Assembly: GCA_019096065.1 (NCBI GenBank)
Contig: JAGUCH010000009.1
Location: 1,560,001-1,624,000 of the forward strand
Source: Paracyclopina nana
Lineage: Eukaryota > Arthropoda > Copepoda > Cyclopoida > Cyclopettidae
DNA length: 64,000 nt
Direction: 5' to 3'
This document shows positions 22,201 through 34,100 of the stretch, piece after piece. The translations under genes were made by a program, and so were the position numbers. The notes beneath the pieces are model-generated. The model saw nothing but the letters and a program-made list of their open reading frames with translations. It was not told where the DNA came from and ran no database searches. Every line of letters starts with the position of its first letter. Within the stretch, counting starts at the first letter, position 1.

Positions 22201-22740
22201 GCCTCTTTAAGGTAACTTTTTTTCCCTTCAGCTTTAGAAATCAACCAATAATATTGCGGTGGAGATGACTTTCAAATATTTTCTTCTTACCTTTTCCAGG
22301 GAATTTGCGATGGACAATCTGCACGCGAATATTTCAGGACGTCAACTACACCGACTGGAAAAGCGAGCAGGATTCGAACCACAACCCCATTGCCGTCCAC
22401 CTCAATGACCCCATCATCAACGCCAAAGTCAGCCGATGATAAAAAAGGCGTGAATTGGAGTTTTTTGGCCCAAATTCAGCGGTGCATCCAGACTCCATCG
22501 CACTGCAACACAAACTTGGTTCCCGCCACTTCGAGCAACAAAGGTTGGTAGCGGACAATCAATAAATTGCCCACTTCAAAGGCGCAGGAATCAATTTTAG
22601 GCCTCCTTTCAGAATCTCGTCAAATCACCACGACAACAACAAAACCAACAACAACCGCACGTGCGCCAAAAAAATCAGCTGATTTCATGTCGATCTCAGC
22701 CAAAGTGAGACTATGCCTTTTTAACAACATTTGCAAATAA
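19215..22740 (+). CDS. Secreted or surface cysteine-rich protein with threonine-rich mucin-like region
   Basis: Exons read approximately 19215-19613, 19711-19911, 20275-20469, 20735-20947, 21011-21602, then 22134-22211, 22301-22543 and 22601-22740 (TAA). The visible start is hydrophobic (AWLVLGILSPISLVES), like the end of a signal peptide, so a short first exon is probably upstream. The first three exons form a cysteine-rich domain with about 25 cysteines and no family I recognise. It is followed by a Q/E linker and a threonine-serine-alanine region with tandem TTAEST repeats (21410-21595), expected to be heavily O-glycosylated. The carboxyl part repeats the motif RLCLF(K/N)xIC in two exons. 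Joins checked by phase at several introns. A role in extracellular matrix, cuticle or gut lining is inference. Confidence 0.62.
21410..21597 (+). repeat. 18 bp coding minisatellite (ACTGCTGAGTCAACAACA type)
   Basis: About ten imperfect copies of an 18 bp unit encode a six-residue Ala-Glu-Ser-Thr-Thr-Thr repeat inside the secreted threonine-rich protein. The last copies differ at synonymous sites (ACGACGACT), showing purifying selection on the repeat or recent drift. Confidence 0.85.
21628..21795. mobile_element. 168 bp foldback element in an intron
   Basis: The arms are near-perfect inverted repeats of about 73 bp, starting GGCTTAGTCTTTCGCAAG and ending CTTGCGAAAGACTAAGCC, with ATTTAAAT motifs around a short loop. 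It lies in the intron between the threonine-rich exon and the 22134 exon. Confidence 0.85.
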
Positions 22741-23873
22741 AATAGTGCACCCGCGCGTTGCAATGATAATGATAACCTGAACCTAGCAATTAATTTTTTT
22801 TCTGGTGAAATTCCGCTTTTCAGAGAATTCGCGGCTATTTTCAAGAGTATCATGGAAAATTCTCAGTGGGAGTTGACGCAAAATTAATCAAAGGCAATGA
22901 ATCTCCGTTAATTATCCATGATATAATACAAAGCGTAATAACGTCTGATTGATAATTTTGTCAGCCATGCATGCTATGAAGCAGATTGTTGCGACACCGA
23001 CATTTTCTCCGACATTCCGCTGCTGCTGGCTGGTTGGCTTTTAAAAGCGTGAAAATGGATGACACGCAATTAAAAGTATTGTGCACGATAAACAGGATTA
23101 TTAATGGCTGGCTCTTCTGACTGCGTAAAAGTTGTCACCAAAAAGCCATTTCAATCGAAACTGAATAATGTTGCAAGTCACCTTCGAAAAATCTTTAGCT
23201 ATGGCTGACTGATGATGATTCCACCAAAAAAGCACCACGTTTGGCGTTATTTATGGCATTTTTCGCAACGTTTCACATAGTACACCATGAAAATGGTATA
23301 AGCAAATCTAGAGCAGTTTTATTTCCCAAGAGTTTGAAAAACGCACGTGGGTATTACGTAACCATTGACAAAAAGTCTAAAGTTGGCCTGTTAGGTAAGT
23401 GTGATTGCTTCAATTAGCATATTGCTGAAAAGGAAGCTTATGTTCATCTATTCTAACTACACAAACGAGTTCTTGATTTCGACGACAGCCTGAACATTTT
23501 GTTGACTGGTTTTGCTGAACTTGCTGATGAACGCAACAAGCCCTAATAATTGCACTGCATTTTCTTTTTATTGGTCAACTATTTTGACACGATCCATATT
23601 TGACAGGCATCGCCAAAAACGGCCCAGACAAGCATGAAATTCGAACGCATAATCATTATCAATTTCACCTTTATTCGAACGTATTTACCATGTAGAGAAG
23701 TGGAACAGCAAATTGTCATGGCAAAATGAAAAATAATGCACAATTGTGTGAAGTGGTGAAAATTCATTACAAACAGTGTACTTTCTTCGCGGAATTTTTC
23801 CAATTCCCACGTAAGAAGAAAAAAGTGATCGAGTATGTGAGAAAATCAGCATTTAAAACACACCTATACACAT
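22741..23873. other. Intergenic DNA, no gene seen
   Basis: About 1.1 kb between the secreted protein and the ionotropic receptor. The longest frames are short, cross no recognisable motif and lack splice context. No repeat recognised. Confidence 0.5.
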
Positions 23874-26800
23874 TTAGCGCTGTTTTCTTACGCAGCGAGA
23901 GCTGCAAAAAGTCGTGCTGAATTCGCCAGCAAATGCGAAAATTGCCAGGCTCAGCACCATGCCGTAGAGCATAAATGCGCCCTGCAAGTGATACATGGTC
24001 AAGCGAATTGGCTCAGCTGCTGAGGCTGACCGCTCCTTGGCCAAAATGGCCACTCCGTCAAACACATCTTTGAAAGATTTGTCAATCAGCCCACCAGCAG
24101 ACAATTGCAGGATCTTTTCGCTGAATTTCGCCTTGTAAATGCTGCCCCGGGGCAAAACGAAACCGATAATAAAAATGCGATGGCATTGTTCCATAATGTG
24201 CATGGACGTCTCACCGAATCTGAAACAGATATCATCAAGTGCTAATGATGTCATTTGACAATGCTTTACTCCACTTTTTTATGTACGATTTTCTATGCTT
24301 GGTACTTGAGTGAGGCCATGTTCTCCATTATTCAGAGAATAAAAAAGCATCAAAATGCTCTTCAATTAATGCTGCCTTGCCAACCAATTGAACTGAACAT
24401 CAACAATTGTGCTCTGCATTTTTACGTCAAATATCGACGCATTTGCCAAATTAGAAGACGTATTTTAGAATCATCAAAGAAATTGGCCTTTTATATGCAT
24501 TAAGTAGATGAACGCCATGCTATTTTTGAGGCGTTGCGCACACAAAATATTTTGGTTATTGCGTTTGATGTTTTTATATGATGGAAAGCAATTTTCGCAT
24601 GTATAATTCAGTTTACCAATTCGTCTCAGTTCATATTACTACACATATATAAAAGCTCTGACGTTTAACTTTATCAAGTGACACATTATATAAAGTATTT
24701 TATAAGGTGTGTTGCTCCTCTGTTACAATGATATTGTCTAAGAAGTAAATACCATTGCAGAAAAAGGAGAAAAATGCCTTGCATGGGGATCGAACCCTGT
24801 ACCCCAGGACTAGCAATCCGGCGCTCTACTGACTGAGCTACCATTACAGATAGAAAAATTGCTGTTAGAATTCCTTTTATTCTTCTTCTTAGCTGAGCTA
24901 AGCTTTGTAGAAGAGTAGAGTCTCTTTCAGAGTTACCAGACAGAACTTTATCTAACAGATCTTTAAGCTCCAAAAAGTGCCAAAATCAAAATAAACAATT
25001 TTTTATTGACTGATTAACGCTTTCAACTACTATTGCCCTACTGAGGGCCTCTCAACCCAAGCCTTCAAGTAATGGATCAGATGCTAAGTCAAGATTGCAT
25101 GGTCTGGTAACTTCATTAACATTTGAAAATTACTTTCCATCATATAAAATCGTATATATATGTAAACTAATTATAAAACAGGCTTACAAAATATCTTAGC
25201 TCATTTTGCAAAGTAAAAATCTCGTAGCATTACTTGGCTCTCGCAAGCTCGAGCCCGCAAAAATGCCACTCGATTTTTACTTTACAAAATTTGCTCAGCT
25301 ACTTTATTAGCTTGTTTTATAAATTGTTTACATATATAAATAGATATTATCCAATATCAAAAACGTCTTTTTTAAGAATTAGGCTCGATTAAAACTTAAT
25401 CTGCTAGAAGGAGCCACTTTTTGTTTTTGGCGCTTATTGCCATTTCAGCCAAACATTTTACCATATGCATATGTGATTGTTTAAAATGCCAGAGTAAAAA
25501 CTTCATAACTGAGGACACCATTTTATCATGATTTGATCTAGATAATCCTTCTGATGCTCTTATGAGTTCAGCATTGACTCAACAACTGATAGTCTAAGGC
25601 CCGGTTCCAACAAGCAAAATTAGCATAGTCAAGAGACGTAACTTGACTTTTTAGCATAGTCAGGTCCCAGCTAGCTCGCGCGCTCAGCTCGACCTGACTT
25701 AACTGGTTTACCGTACTGCACTATGCTGATATCCCGTGTTGGAACTGAGCCATAATTGACACAGCGCGGACCCAGATTATTGCTGGTATTCAAAATCAGG
25801 ATCCAGCCATTTGAGGCCACTGTGAATCACTGTAACCCCAATTGTGCTTAGTTTGAACTATTCAATGTTATGAGTGCTTACTTCTGTTGTGACGACTGAC
25901 GTCAGAATTTTCGATTCAATGAAGTCAAACTTGTGAGGCAGTGCATAGCACATGCACTGCCTCACTGGCTTAAGCTGACATTACATTCGCTGGTTTTTGA
26001 TGCAATTAAGCATTAACAGTGTCTTAAGACCCTAATTACAACTTTGAAAAGACTGGCTTCAAGAAGCCATTGGAGGAGGGACAAACTTTTTCGCAAGATG
26101 GCGCTTTTTGGGCAAGTATATTTGGAAAAACTGTCGCGCGCGAAACTTGATTGGCTGATCAGCGGAGCCAGGCTAGAAAAATTTGGTTTCAACCATGAAA
26201 AGCTTGGAAAATTGCCTAAGTTGCATATGGTTTTATGGCTTGAAAGGGTGCAATTTTATCCGTAGAATATGTCATATTAATAAAGTTTTTAGAATTAGTG
26301 CACCAAAAGCAAAAAAATAGCCCGTTTTTGATCGCCTATGTAGCGCAGCCATGTCAAATGTACAGGGCAACGTTGCCGGGACAGATGGCGCATGGAATCT
26401 AGTGAATTTAAGCCTTTGCCTAATAAGAACTGATTTTGAAGTGTATCATGTTAGATGGCGCCACTGTAAGGTAGTACAGCTGTTTACGCATGACGCTCTG
26501 ACGGAAAAGTGTGAAAAAAATATTTTAAGGGTACGCAGTACGCACTCAAAAGCTGCTAAAAGTTGCCAGTATTTTCATAAAACAACCCAAATCACTAATT
26601 ACATGATAAAAAAGTTTTTATCTGGTAGCGCCATAGAAGCCAACATTATTTAATTCTGCTCAGAGACTTATATAACAAGAGAAGTGCCACTGGGCGAGGC
26701 TTAAGGGGGTGCGTTTGCAGATCTGCTGCACGCTCCAAAAGAGACTACAATGGAATTTTGGTGCGGGCTGGCTGAATTTGGGCCGGGGCAGACTTTTGGT

Positions 26801-29800
26801 TGCTAATAACTCCTAAATGAGTCCACTTAGCCAAAATAGTCCTATTTTACGAGGTGCTCAATTTTGCTAGGGCTATCTTTTGTCTTTTATAAATATTTTC
26901 ACAACTATTAGGAATTAAAAGTTATAAAACAGAGGTGCCAGTTGGCGTTTTCCTTTCTGGATCAGTGCAGCCCGCTGACTATTTTATTAGAACAGCTGAC
27001 CCAAATGATTTCAAAATCTCTAGTAGCACTTGGCGCGCGCTCGCGTGCAGTGAGAATGCAAGAAGTAGCACTTCTCTTTCTATATAAGTCTCTGATTCTG
27101 CTCTGATTGGTCTAAAAAAAGGCGGAAAATTTCAAATTACATTGCAAGTGAAGAACTTTAGCATTTTCCCGCTTTTTTCTCCTGATTGGCCTGATTTTTT
27201 TTAACTAAGTAGCATGAAATGTAATAGCGATCAAATATTATTTATCGAATTTTTGAGAAATCATATGGGAAGGCCAATTTTTTGGCAAATTTCGAATTGC
27301 TATTTAGCTGCCTCTGTAGTGAACATACTACACGGCTTTTCACGCTAGGGTGCGCTGACTGTACTACGTAACAGACGCCATCGTTCCTTATAGTGAGTGA
27401 ATAAACTAGTATCAAATTTAGAACTCATACTTAAGTGTAAACCAAAGCAGCTAACAGCCAACTGTGCTAATCATAATATTGCAAGTCTCTTGGTGGGACC
27501 ACATCTTGGATGCGTTTTTGATTGATAGTCAGAGCCACCGTCCAGACCATTTTTAGGCCACTGTAAATCACTCCAACTCCAAGAGTGCTTGGATTAAAGC
27601 TTTCCATTGTCTCTGGGCTTACTACTGTTGAGACGGCAGAAGCGACACCCAATGCCACGATCCCTGCCACAGTTAGTATGGTTGATTTGATGGGGACAGA
27701 GTTGCTGAGGGTGTCATTGGTGCTATTGGTGGTCCTGCGCACTGGCTCACTCGTCCAAACTGACATAACCTGTGGCTGAATTCGCGATTGAGCGTTGACC
27801 AGAACAAGCAAATTCACGTCATAGTAGAGAGCTAGGACCAATCCAGCCATGAGTAGGACAAAGAGGATGATACCAGCCGCCTCATTGGGAGTGTCTCCAA
27901 AGCAGGAAGCAATTCCGGGAGTAGGACTGATTTCAAAGCCAAAGACAGCAATCAGGAAAAGTCCAATTTGGCTAGAGCACAAAAGTGCACTGACAGCCCA
28001 AAGCTTCAGCTTGAGCGCAGGTTTGTCGTAGATGATTCCGAATTTTGCATTCCATGCCATTTTGTATCTGACCAGTGACAAGGTGCAGGTCATCCAGGTT
28101 GAGCAGAGGAAAGCTGACATTGAGGGGAACAGCATGGCTGAGCAAGAGACCAAGGTGTGCTGGCCAAGAGCAACAACCATCAAATATCCTATGCCAGAGC
28201 AAACCAGGCATGCCCAGTTGATTAGCGAGTCAGCAATCAATATTTGCTTGATTGTCGCATTCAATTTGAGCTTCCAAATGATGTAGACTATGCTCAGGGT
28301 GTTGGCAATGATTCCCAGGGGAATGCCAATTCCGAGTGGAACCAATTGGATGGGAGAATATTTCTTTTGTGACATTGCTCTTCAATCGCTTAAAATTAAC
28401 TGCAGCATAGCTAGCATTTGTAATGTGTAACGCAGCAGCAGATGTTGCCTTGTCAACCCTCTTTTCTTCCGCCTAGTTCATCTTACATAGAACATGAAAG
28501 CTTTTTTTTAATTCCTGGATTTTTTACAAGATTCTTCCCAGTACGTGATGTGATCACGCCAATCATTTGCCGAAAAAGTGTTGAAAATATTAGCAGATGA
28601 ACTGAGCATCTTATATACTGTTAGCATTATATTACCAGGAATATCAATTAGGAAATGAAAGTATTTATAAACGTTGCTACACAGTTCCCTAGAAATGATG
28701 TCAACTCACTTGTTTGTAAACCTTTTTCTCAGCTCGTATTGGAACTGAAGGTTGCCCTCGAGGCCAACAACTTGCCTGTTGTCCATCATTTCAAAGCCTC
28801 TCTCCATGTTGCCATAAATAATACAGTTTTTGGACAAATCACTGAAATCCTTGTCAGGGTTGACAGCTAGCAAATTGCAGGATTGGGAATCAGCACTGCC
28901 AACTGCCAAATTGTTTTCCACCAATTCTCGGGCTCGTTCCAAAGGCTTTGGTAGCCTCTCAATGGACAAATAGGAGGTCAGCGAGCCTTTGTAGCAGGCT
29001 GTCACATTCAACGAGGCCAAAATCAGCAGAGCCAAATACAGCCGAAAATTCCAGGTCCTAAGCAATATTTCTTTGCTGAATTTCATTTCACAACATTTTA
29101 GGCAGTTACTTGACTTTTTCCGTTTTGGGACAGCCCACATCGATGAGGATTTCAAAAGCCATGAGTACACCGTACACAGGACTATCCAGGTCTGGATTGA
29201 TTTGGCTCAGTCCATAAATGGCAATTGTAACGAAATTCAAAACCATGGAGCCCAAAAAGAAAATCCACACTTCAAAAGATAAAGGATCCATCAACGATCT
29301 CCATTTTTCCAATGGAGGTGGCTTCTTTATCTAAAAACGTTAAAACTTCTAATTTTTGAATTATCACAGAATATAATTGTAAGCAAATTCATTTTTAAAA
29401 AGAACAATTTTGCAGTATGAAAAATATGTTAATGACTTTTTGAAAATAGCTATTTCGTAACATATTATCTTATTGGATTTTTTTTATTTTTTACCATAAA
29501 ACAGACACTGTCGTACAAGTATGGATAGACAATGTCATAGTAAGGAAGTCTCTCTTCCAGATAAAATAATCCAGCCCAAGCCATATCAGTGCGAAAGTTT
29601 TGAATGTCTCCCATCAGCCCAGTAAAAGTCCCATTTTCTAGTTGAATACCCCACCAACCGTTGTCGGTTGGAGCTTGAATATGCAGCTTAAAGTTCATCG
29701 AGTCGGCCAAAATTGAGGCTAATCTAAACTTTAAAGACCATGGTTTATGAAAGATTTGAGTTGAGCTGATATGTGAAAGGTTGAAAAGGCAATTTAAAAT

Positions 29801-30608
29801 CTCATTACCTCAGCTCCATCAAATTGACCAGGCTTGATTTTGAATTGGTAAGGAGGCGTATCAAATGTAGTGGCCCTAATAGACCTTCCATGCAAATTAT
29901 TGAGTCTTTGGGGGTAAAAGTTGCCGTTAGCAAATGACCCATTAGTCCATTTATCCACCATGATGACCCCAATTTCATCTTGAGGATCTCGAATGAAGGC
30001 TGCAAAGTCAGAGCCAAGAATAACAAGATCCAAAAATCCTTTGAAATGAGCCTCCAAAAGTGACATGGCTGATAAAGTGTTTTCTTCCGTCAAAATAATG
30101 GACACTCTTCGTGAAGCTCGTGTGATTAATGGCGTTTTGGCTTGTACCCATTTTAGAAGCTCCTCTGAGTTTTCTGTTACTGCAATGAGGCCAATTAGAG
30201 GAAAAATTTTTATTTGGCAGCATTTACAACACCTAACGTTTGACGCTTAAAAATTGCTTAATATAATTTTTAAAATTTTTGTCTGCCACAGCAGCCCAGT
30301 TGGCCGTCCAGCCCGGCTGGTAACCAGCCCCCTCTGGTGGAGAAACTAAAATTCACTTTACCTAAAATCAAGTTAGGGCAGGACTTAAGACTGCTCTTGA
30401 GGCTTTCATCAGTCACTGAATAGTCCAAATTGACCACGAGGGCTTCCTGATGCTGAAGCTGAGGGTCAGACGAGACTAGAGTGACGCAAAATGCCTTCAG
30501 ATTATCCGCCATTTTTGCTACTAAGCTGTCAACAATCATGAGTTTGCCCCTGGCAAGATTAGGCGCCAAAAGCAAATGCAGATAGAAGGCCAACTTGAAA
30601 AAAAGCAT
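23874..30608 (-). CDS. Ionotropic glutamate-receptor-like (IR) membrane receptor, 588 residues
   Basis: Exons 30608-30362, 30179-29809, 29728-29495, 29330-29110, 29057-28710 and 24219-23874 sum to 589 codons with phases matching at each junction, including the 4,490 bp last intron. A signal peptide (MLFFKLAFYLHLLLAPNLARG) is followed by a short amino-terminal domain, the ligand-binding S1 half (FRLASILADSMNF, PYYDIVYPY), the first membrane helix (VWIFFLGSMVLNF), a pore region, the third helix motif (YKGSLTSYL, the counterpart of SYTANLAAF), the S2 half and the fourth helix in the last exon (MYHLQGAFMLYGMVLSLAIFAFAG). This layout is typical of divergent protostome IRs used in chemosensation. 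The canonical glutamate-binding residues are not obvious. The joining of the last exon is inferred from phase and domain order. Confidence 0.78.
24779..24850 (-). other. tRNA-derived sequence (pol III box A and B), probably a SINE or pseudogene
   Basis: On the minus strand the sequence reads TAGCTCAGTCAGTAGAGC (box A and D arm) and, about 30 bases on, GGTTCGATCCC (box B). The anticodon-like loop TTGCTAG would give GCT. The acceptor ends do not pair and the T stem pairs only three of five bases, so a working tRNA is unlikely. Confidence 0.5.
25153..25340. mobile_element. About 188 bp foldback element
   Basis: Arms starting ATATATATGTAAACTAATTA and ending in TTGTTTACATATATAA are complementary along about 70 bp, including AGTAAAAATC and GATTTTTACT near the centre. 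It lies in the long IR intron. Confidence 0.7.
25598..25751. mobile_element. 154 bp MITE-like element with 15 bp inverted ends
   Basis: The ends GGCCCGGTTCCAACA and TGTTGGAACTGAGCC form an imperfect terminal inverted repeat. The interior contains two copies of TTAGCATAGTCA. No clear target duplication. Confidence 0.6.
25780..25925 (-). pseudogene. Fragment of a second copy of the seven-helix receptor gene
   Basis: The stretch AGGCCACTGTGAATCACTG and the following 80 bases align without break to 27553-27640 of the intact receptor gene (AGGCCACTGTAAATCACTCC...). The match covers only the sixth to seventh helix region and the frame is disrupted, so this is a decayed tandem duplicate. Confidence 0.6.
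26045..26420. repeat. Dispersed repeat, copy 1 (second copy at 45362-45745)
   Basis: The sequence from GCCATTGGAGG through GATTGGCTGATCAGCGGAGC to GATGGCGCATGGAAT recurs in the same direction 19 kb away with about 90 percent identity by eye; the other copy has an extra 25 bp near TCACGTGATCACG. A short frame across it is not conserved between copies, so it is not a gene. Confidence 0.8.
27467..28375 (-). CDS. Intronless seven-helix GPCR-like receptor, 302 residues, nested in the IR intron
   Basis: ATG at 28375, stop near 27467. Seven hydrophobic helices are visible: about residues 12-34, 44-70, 80-104, 127-148, 165-190, 228-250 and 260-282, with short loops. This fits a class A-like fold, although the DRY motif after helix 3 is replaced by LVRYKMAW and no NPxxY is seen after helix 7 (TINQKRIQDV follows instead). 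A TATATAA at about 28617-28611 on the minus strand lies 240 bp upstream and could be its promoter. The gene lies on the same strand inside the 4.5 kb last intron of the ionotropic receptor. Ligand unknown. A divergent chemosensory or orphan receptor is the best guess. Confidence 0.72.
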   Translation of the reverse strand: MSQKKYSPIQLVPLGIGIPLGIIANTLSIVYIIWKLKLNATIKQILIADSLINWACLVCSGIGYLMVVALGQHTLVSCSAMLFPSMSAFLCSTWMTCTLSLVRYKMAWNAKFGIIYDKPALKLKLWAVSALLCSSQIGLFLIAVFGFEISPTPGIASCFGDTPNEAAGIILFVLLMAGLVLALYYDVNLLVLVNAQSRIQPQVMSVWTSEPVRRTTNSTNDTLSNSVPIKSTILTVAGIVALGVASAVSTVVSPETMESFNPSTLGVGVIYSGLKMVWTVALTINQKRIQDVVPPRDLQYYD

Positions 30609-31115
30609 TTCTTATAGAAAACTGCCTTTCTTCACGTTTGGAATGGCATTGAAATTGTGAAATTAATATTATGACCTTTTAATGCAAAAAAGGCGTGTGT
30701 GCGTTTTTCTTGCACTTTCTTCAAAAGATGCAACAGAATTCATAAATGCTTAAAGTATTGGGGAAAAGTTCATCATGGCGTGTGCGAATCTTGACAAAAG
30801 TAAAAATGTTGTCTTGGAAAATTCGCTCAGTTGTGGGAAGAACAGATGTTAAATATCCTTTTAAAAGGTGTAGAATTACGTACTGCGCTGTTCGCAGTAG
30901 TAGTAGATATATCCTGATGCAAGCGCAGTTTTACTCCGCTCCGTGAGCGAAAATGCGCTTTCAGTCCCCGCACAGAGGGAAAATTTCACTTTAGTCGCGC
31001 ATTCTCAGCCACTCTGTCAATATGGTGTTCATCTACTGCTGCAACATCAAATTTTGTAGTAGCATCATCTGCACATGAGAAAATTCCCCTAGTGTTCACT
31101 TTGGACTTCAATACA
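30609..31115. other. Divergent spacer between IR and neprilysin genes
   Basis: About 500 bp between two outward-reading starts (IR at 30608, neprilysin at 31116). The middle has GCGCTTTCAGTCCCCGCAC-type GC-richer sequence. No ORF or repeat recognised. Promoters of both genes are expected here. Confidence 0.5.
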
Positions 31116-34100
31116 ATGGATATGGAAATTCAGCCAGTTCCGTGGTGGAACCGAAGATCCAGAATGGAACGAAGGTTCATTTTGCTCACAGTCTCGCTGC
31201 TTTTGGTCAGTGCTGGCCTCGCAGTCGGCTTGGCAGGGATCATCTACAAAAGGGATTTCTTTTTACGCGAAGAGCAATTGTCTTTAGTGTCACCTCTCCA
31301 AGAGACCCTAGATCCGAGGTATTGAAATTTGCGTAATTTATATTGAATTGAAGAAAGGAAGGCATTTTGATTTTTTGATTGACCTTTTCAGCCAAAGCAC
31401 CACGGCTGCTTTCACTTCTGATGAAGAAGCCATCAAAAGTGGCAGGAAAAGGGACCTGTGTGTCACTCAAGGCTGTGTCCAAGCTGCAGCACAAATTCTG
31501 GAAAACATGGACGAATCTGTGAATCCCTGTGAAGACTTTTATCAGTTCGCCTGCGGTGGCTTTATTCACAAAACTGCCATTCCCGACGACCGCACGAGGA
31601 TGTCGTCCTTTTCAGTGCTGAGTGATGAACTTCTCTCCCAAGTAGGAAATCAATTAACAAACCGAGGCTTTCTCGATATTTTAACAATCTATTGGTAGGA
31701 AAATAAGCCAAATAAGCTTCAAAGTGCGTTTGAAGATCCATTGCTCATGTCAGTAGATTTTTGTGAAAAGTGAAATGATACTACATAAGGGCGTTCTCAT
31801 ATTGCATTTTAGTCTAACCAAAACTGATACTGGTTAGACCAAATTGACTTTTGTCCGGACAAAAGTCAGCATTCTTGTAGCGTTTAGTTTAACCAGAATC
31901 AGCGTGGTTTAACTAAAATCAGTTTTGGTTAGACCAAACTGCGATATGAGAACGCCCTATAAGGCCTTGAATTTGCTTTTTTGTCCTACGATATGCAATA
32001 GGTGAACAGGGCCTCATTTTTCGAGCGGAGCAAAGACTGCTGCTCCTTCGGTCGAATAACCTCCACTTGGATGCCTATCACCTTTCTTTTGTGTTATTTG
32101 AGAGACCATGCGTCAGCTATGGATGATTTATTTCCAGCAAAGTTCACATTAGCAGAAATGATATCAGGATATTGCTTTTCATACTTATTTTGTTTAGGTG
32201 TGCGAAGCAAATTTTAACATTTCGCGGGAAAGCTTATTTTCCCAACTCAATTTTTGCAGCAGAAATGGCTTACATTTTGAATTTTCATTTTTTCAAGGTA
32301 AGGATGATTTTGGAGGAAGATTCTCCGCCTGGTGAAGCCAAGCCCTTTCGAATGGCGAGAGATGTGTACAAGTCCTGCATGGATGTGGCTAAAATTGAGG
32401 AGCTCGGCCTTGAGCCCATCAAGTTGATTGTGGAGACTCTTGGAGGCTGGCCAGTTTTACTGGGGCCCAATGCAACGTGGGAGGCCGAAAAGGACTACAT
32501 TTGGTATGAGCAAGTGTACAAGTTCAGAAAGCTGGGCTACTCTGTGGACTATTTTGTCGACTTCTCAGTCACGACTGACCTCAAAAATTCATCCTGGAGA
32601 ATCCTGGACCTGGATCAGCCAGGCCTTGGCATGAGCCGCGAGTACTTGATCAAAGGGCCTCAGGATGAAGATGTGCAGGTCAATTAATAAATAACTAATA
32701 CAATCAATTTACAGTTGAAAAAACCATTTTTTGTGTTGCAGGCCTACTTGGAATACATGGTGGATGTGGCTACTTTCATGGGAGCTGACCATGACTTTGC
32801 CAAGAGCGAAATGATGGCAGTATTGGAATTCGAAATGCAGCTGGCCAACTTTTCGATGCCGCGCGAGGAGCGAAGAAATGCCTCCATTTTGTACAATCCC
32901 ATGAAGATCAAGGACCTCTTCAGCCTGGATCCGAACACTCCTTGGCTGGACTACATCAACAACATCCTCTCGCCCGAAATCATCCAGGTGACTGAGGAAG
33001 AGACCATCATTGTGGACGTGCCCAGCTACATTGAGAAGTTCTCCAAGTTCATCCAAGAAACGCCCGCCAGAGTTCAGGCCAATTACATGATGTGGAGGGC
33101 AGCAGCAGCCTCCATGAAATATCTGACAGATGACGCGCGCAAAATTTCACTCAAGTTCTCCCAAAAGTTGACTGGAAAGTCGGAAGAAACCCCAAGGTGG
33201 CAATAATTAACTCAACTCTTTATTAAGGATGAACAGCTAAAATATGAGCACTACTAGATGGCGCTTTTCTATCATTCTTGTTGCTGCTTTCTAATTTAGT
33301 AGCATTAAGTTATAAAACATAGCTTACTTTTGTTAAGGTGGAGGACGTGCGTGGGTGCAGCTAAAGGAAGTCTGGCTAATGCTGTGGGCGCCCTCTATGT
33401 TCGAAAGTACTTCCAAGAAGATGCCAAACAATCAGCCCTGGAAATGGTGCACGACATCAGGGCAGAGTTTGACAATATTCTCCATAACATTGACTGGATG
33501 GATGACCTCACAAAAGCAAGGTAAACACCCTATAACACATTGCTATATGAAAACTTTGAGCTCTCTTCATCACAGGGCAAAGGAGAAGGCAACAAACATA
33601 GTGGAGCACATAGGTTACCCTTCCGAACTAATGGATGTCAGAAAGCTGGAGGAACTGTACAGAGGACTAGATCTCAATAGCACTCATTACCTTGGAAATG
33701 CCCTGAATATGACTGTTTTTGGCACAAACTATGCCTTTTCTAAACTAAGGGAAAAAGTAAGATAATCTTGCCACACAGTTAAAAAAGATCCGGTCGATTA
33801 TTGCTTTGAATAAGGTAGATGGCGCTTATTTCATCAGTTAAAAATAGGCGACCCAACGCGCCTGCTTACATTTGAACAGAAGTCGAGCCGGGCCACATTT
33901 GGGCGTATAGATCTTCAAAAGCGCCCTCTATGTTTCATTTCCCCGATGCAGCCTAAACAAAAGCATGAAATTGACTTTAATTGAATTTCTTTTTTCTGTG
34001 CCTCATAGATACATTATTTTAAATTCAAATTTTTTTAAATAGATCTATATATCTTGAATTTTTTTTCAGGTCAATAAAACCGATTGGGTGCATCATGGAA

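Noticed and set aside
24779-24850. Functional tRNA gene
   Set aside because: Acceptor stem does not pair and the T stem is defective.
26044-26265. 73-residue frame in the dispersed repeat
   Set aside because: The frame is not preserved in the second copy at 45362-45745.
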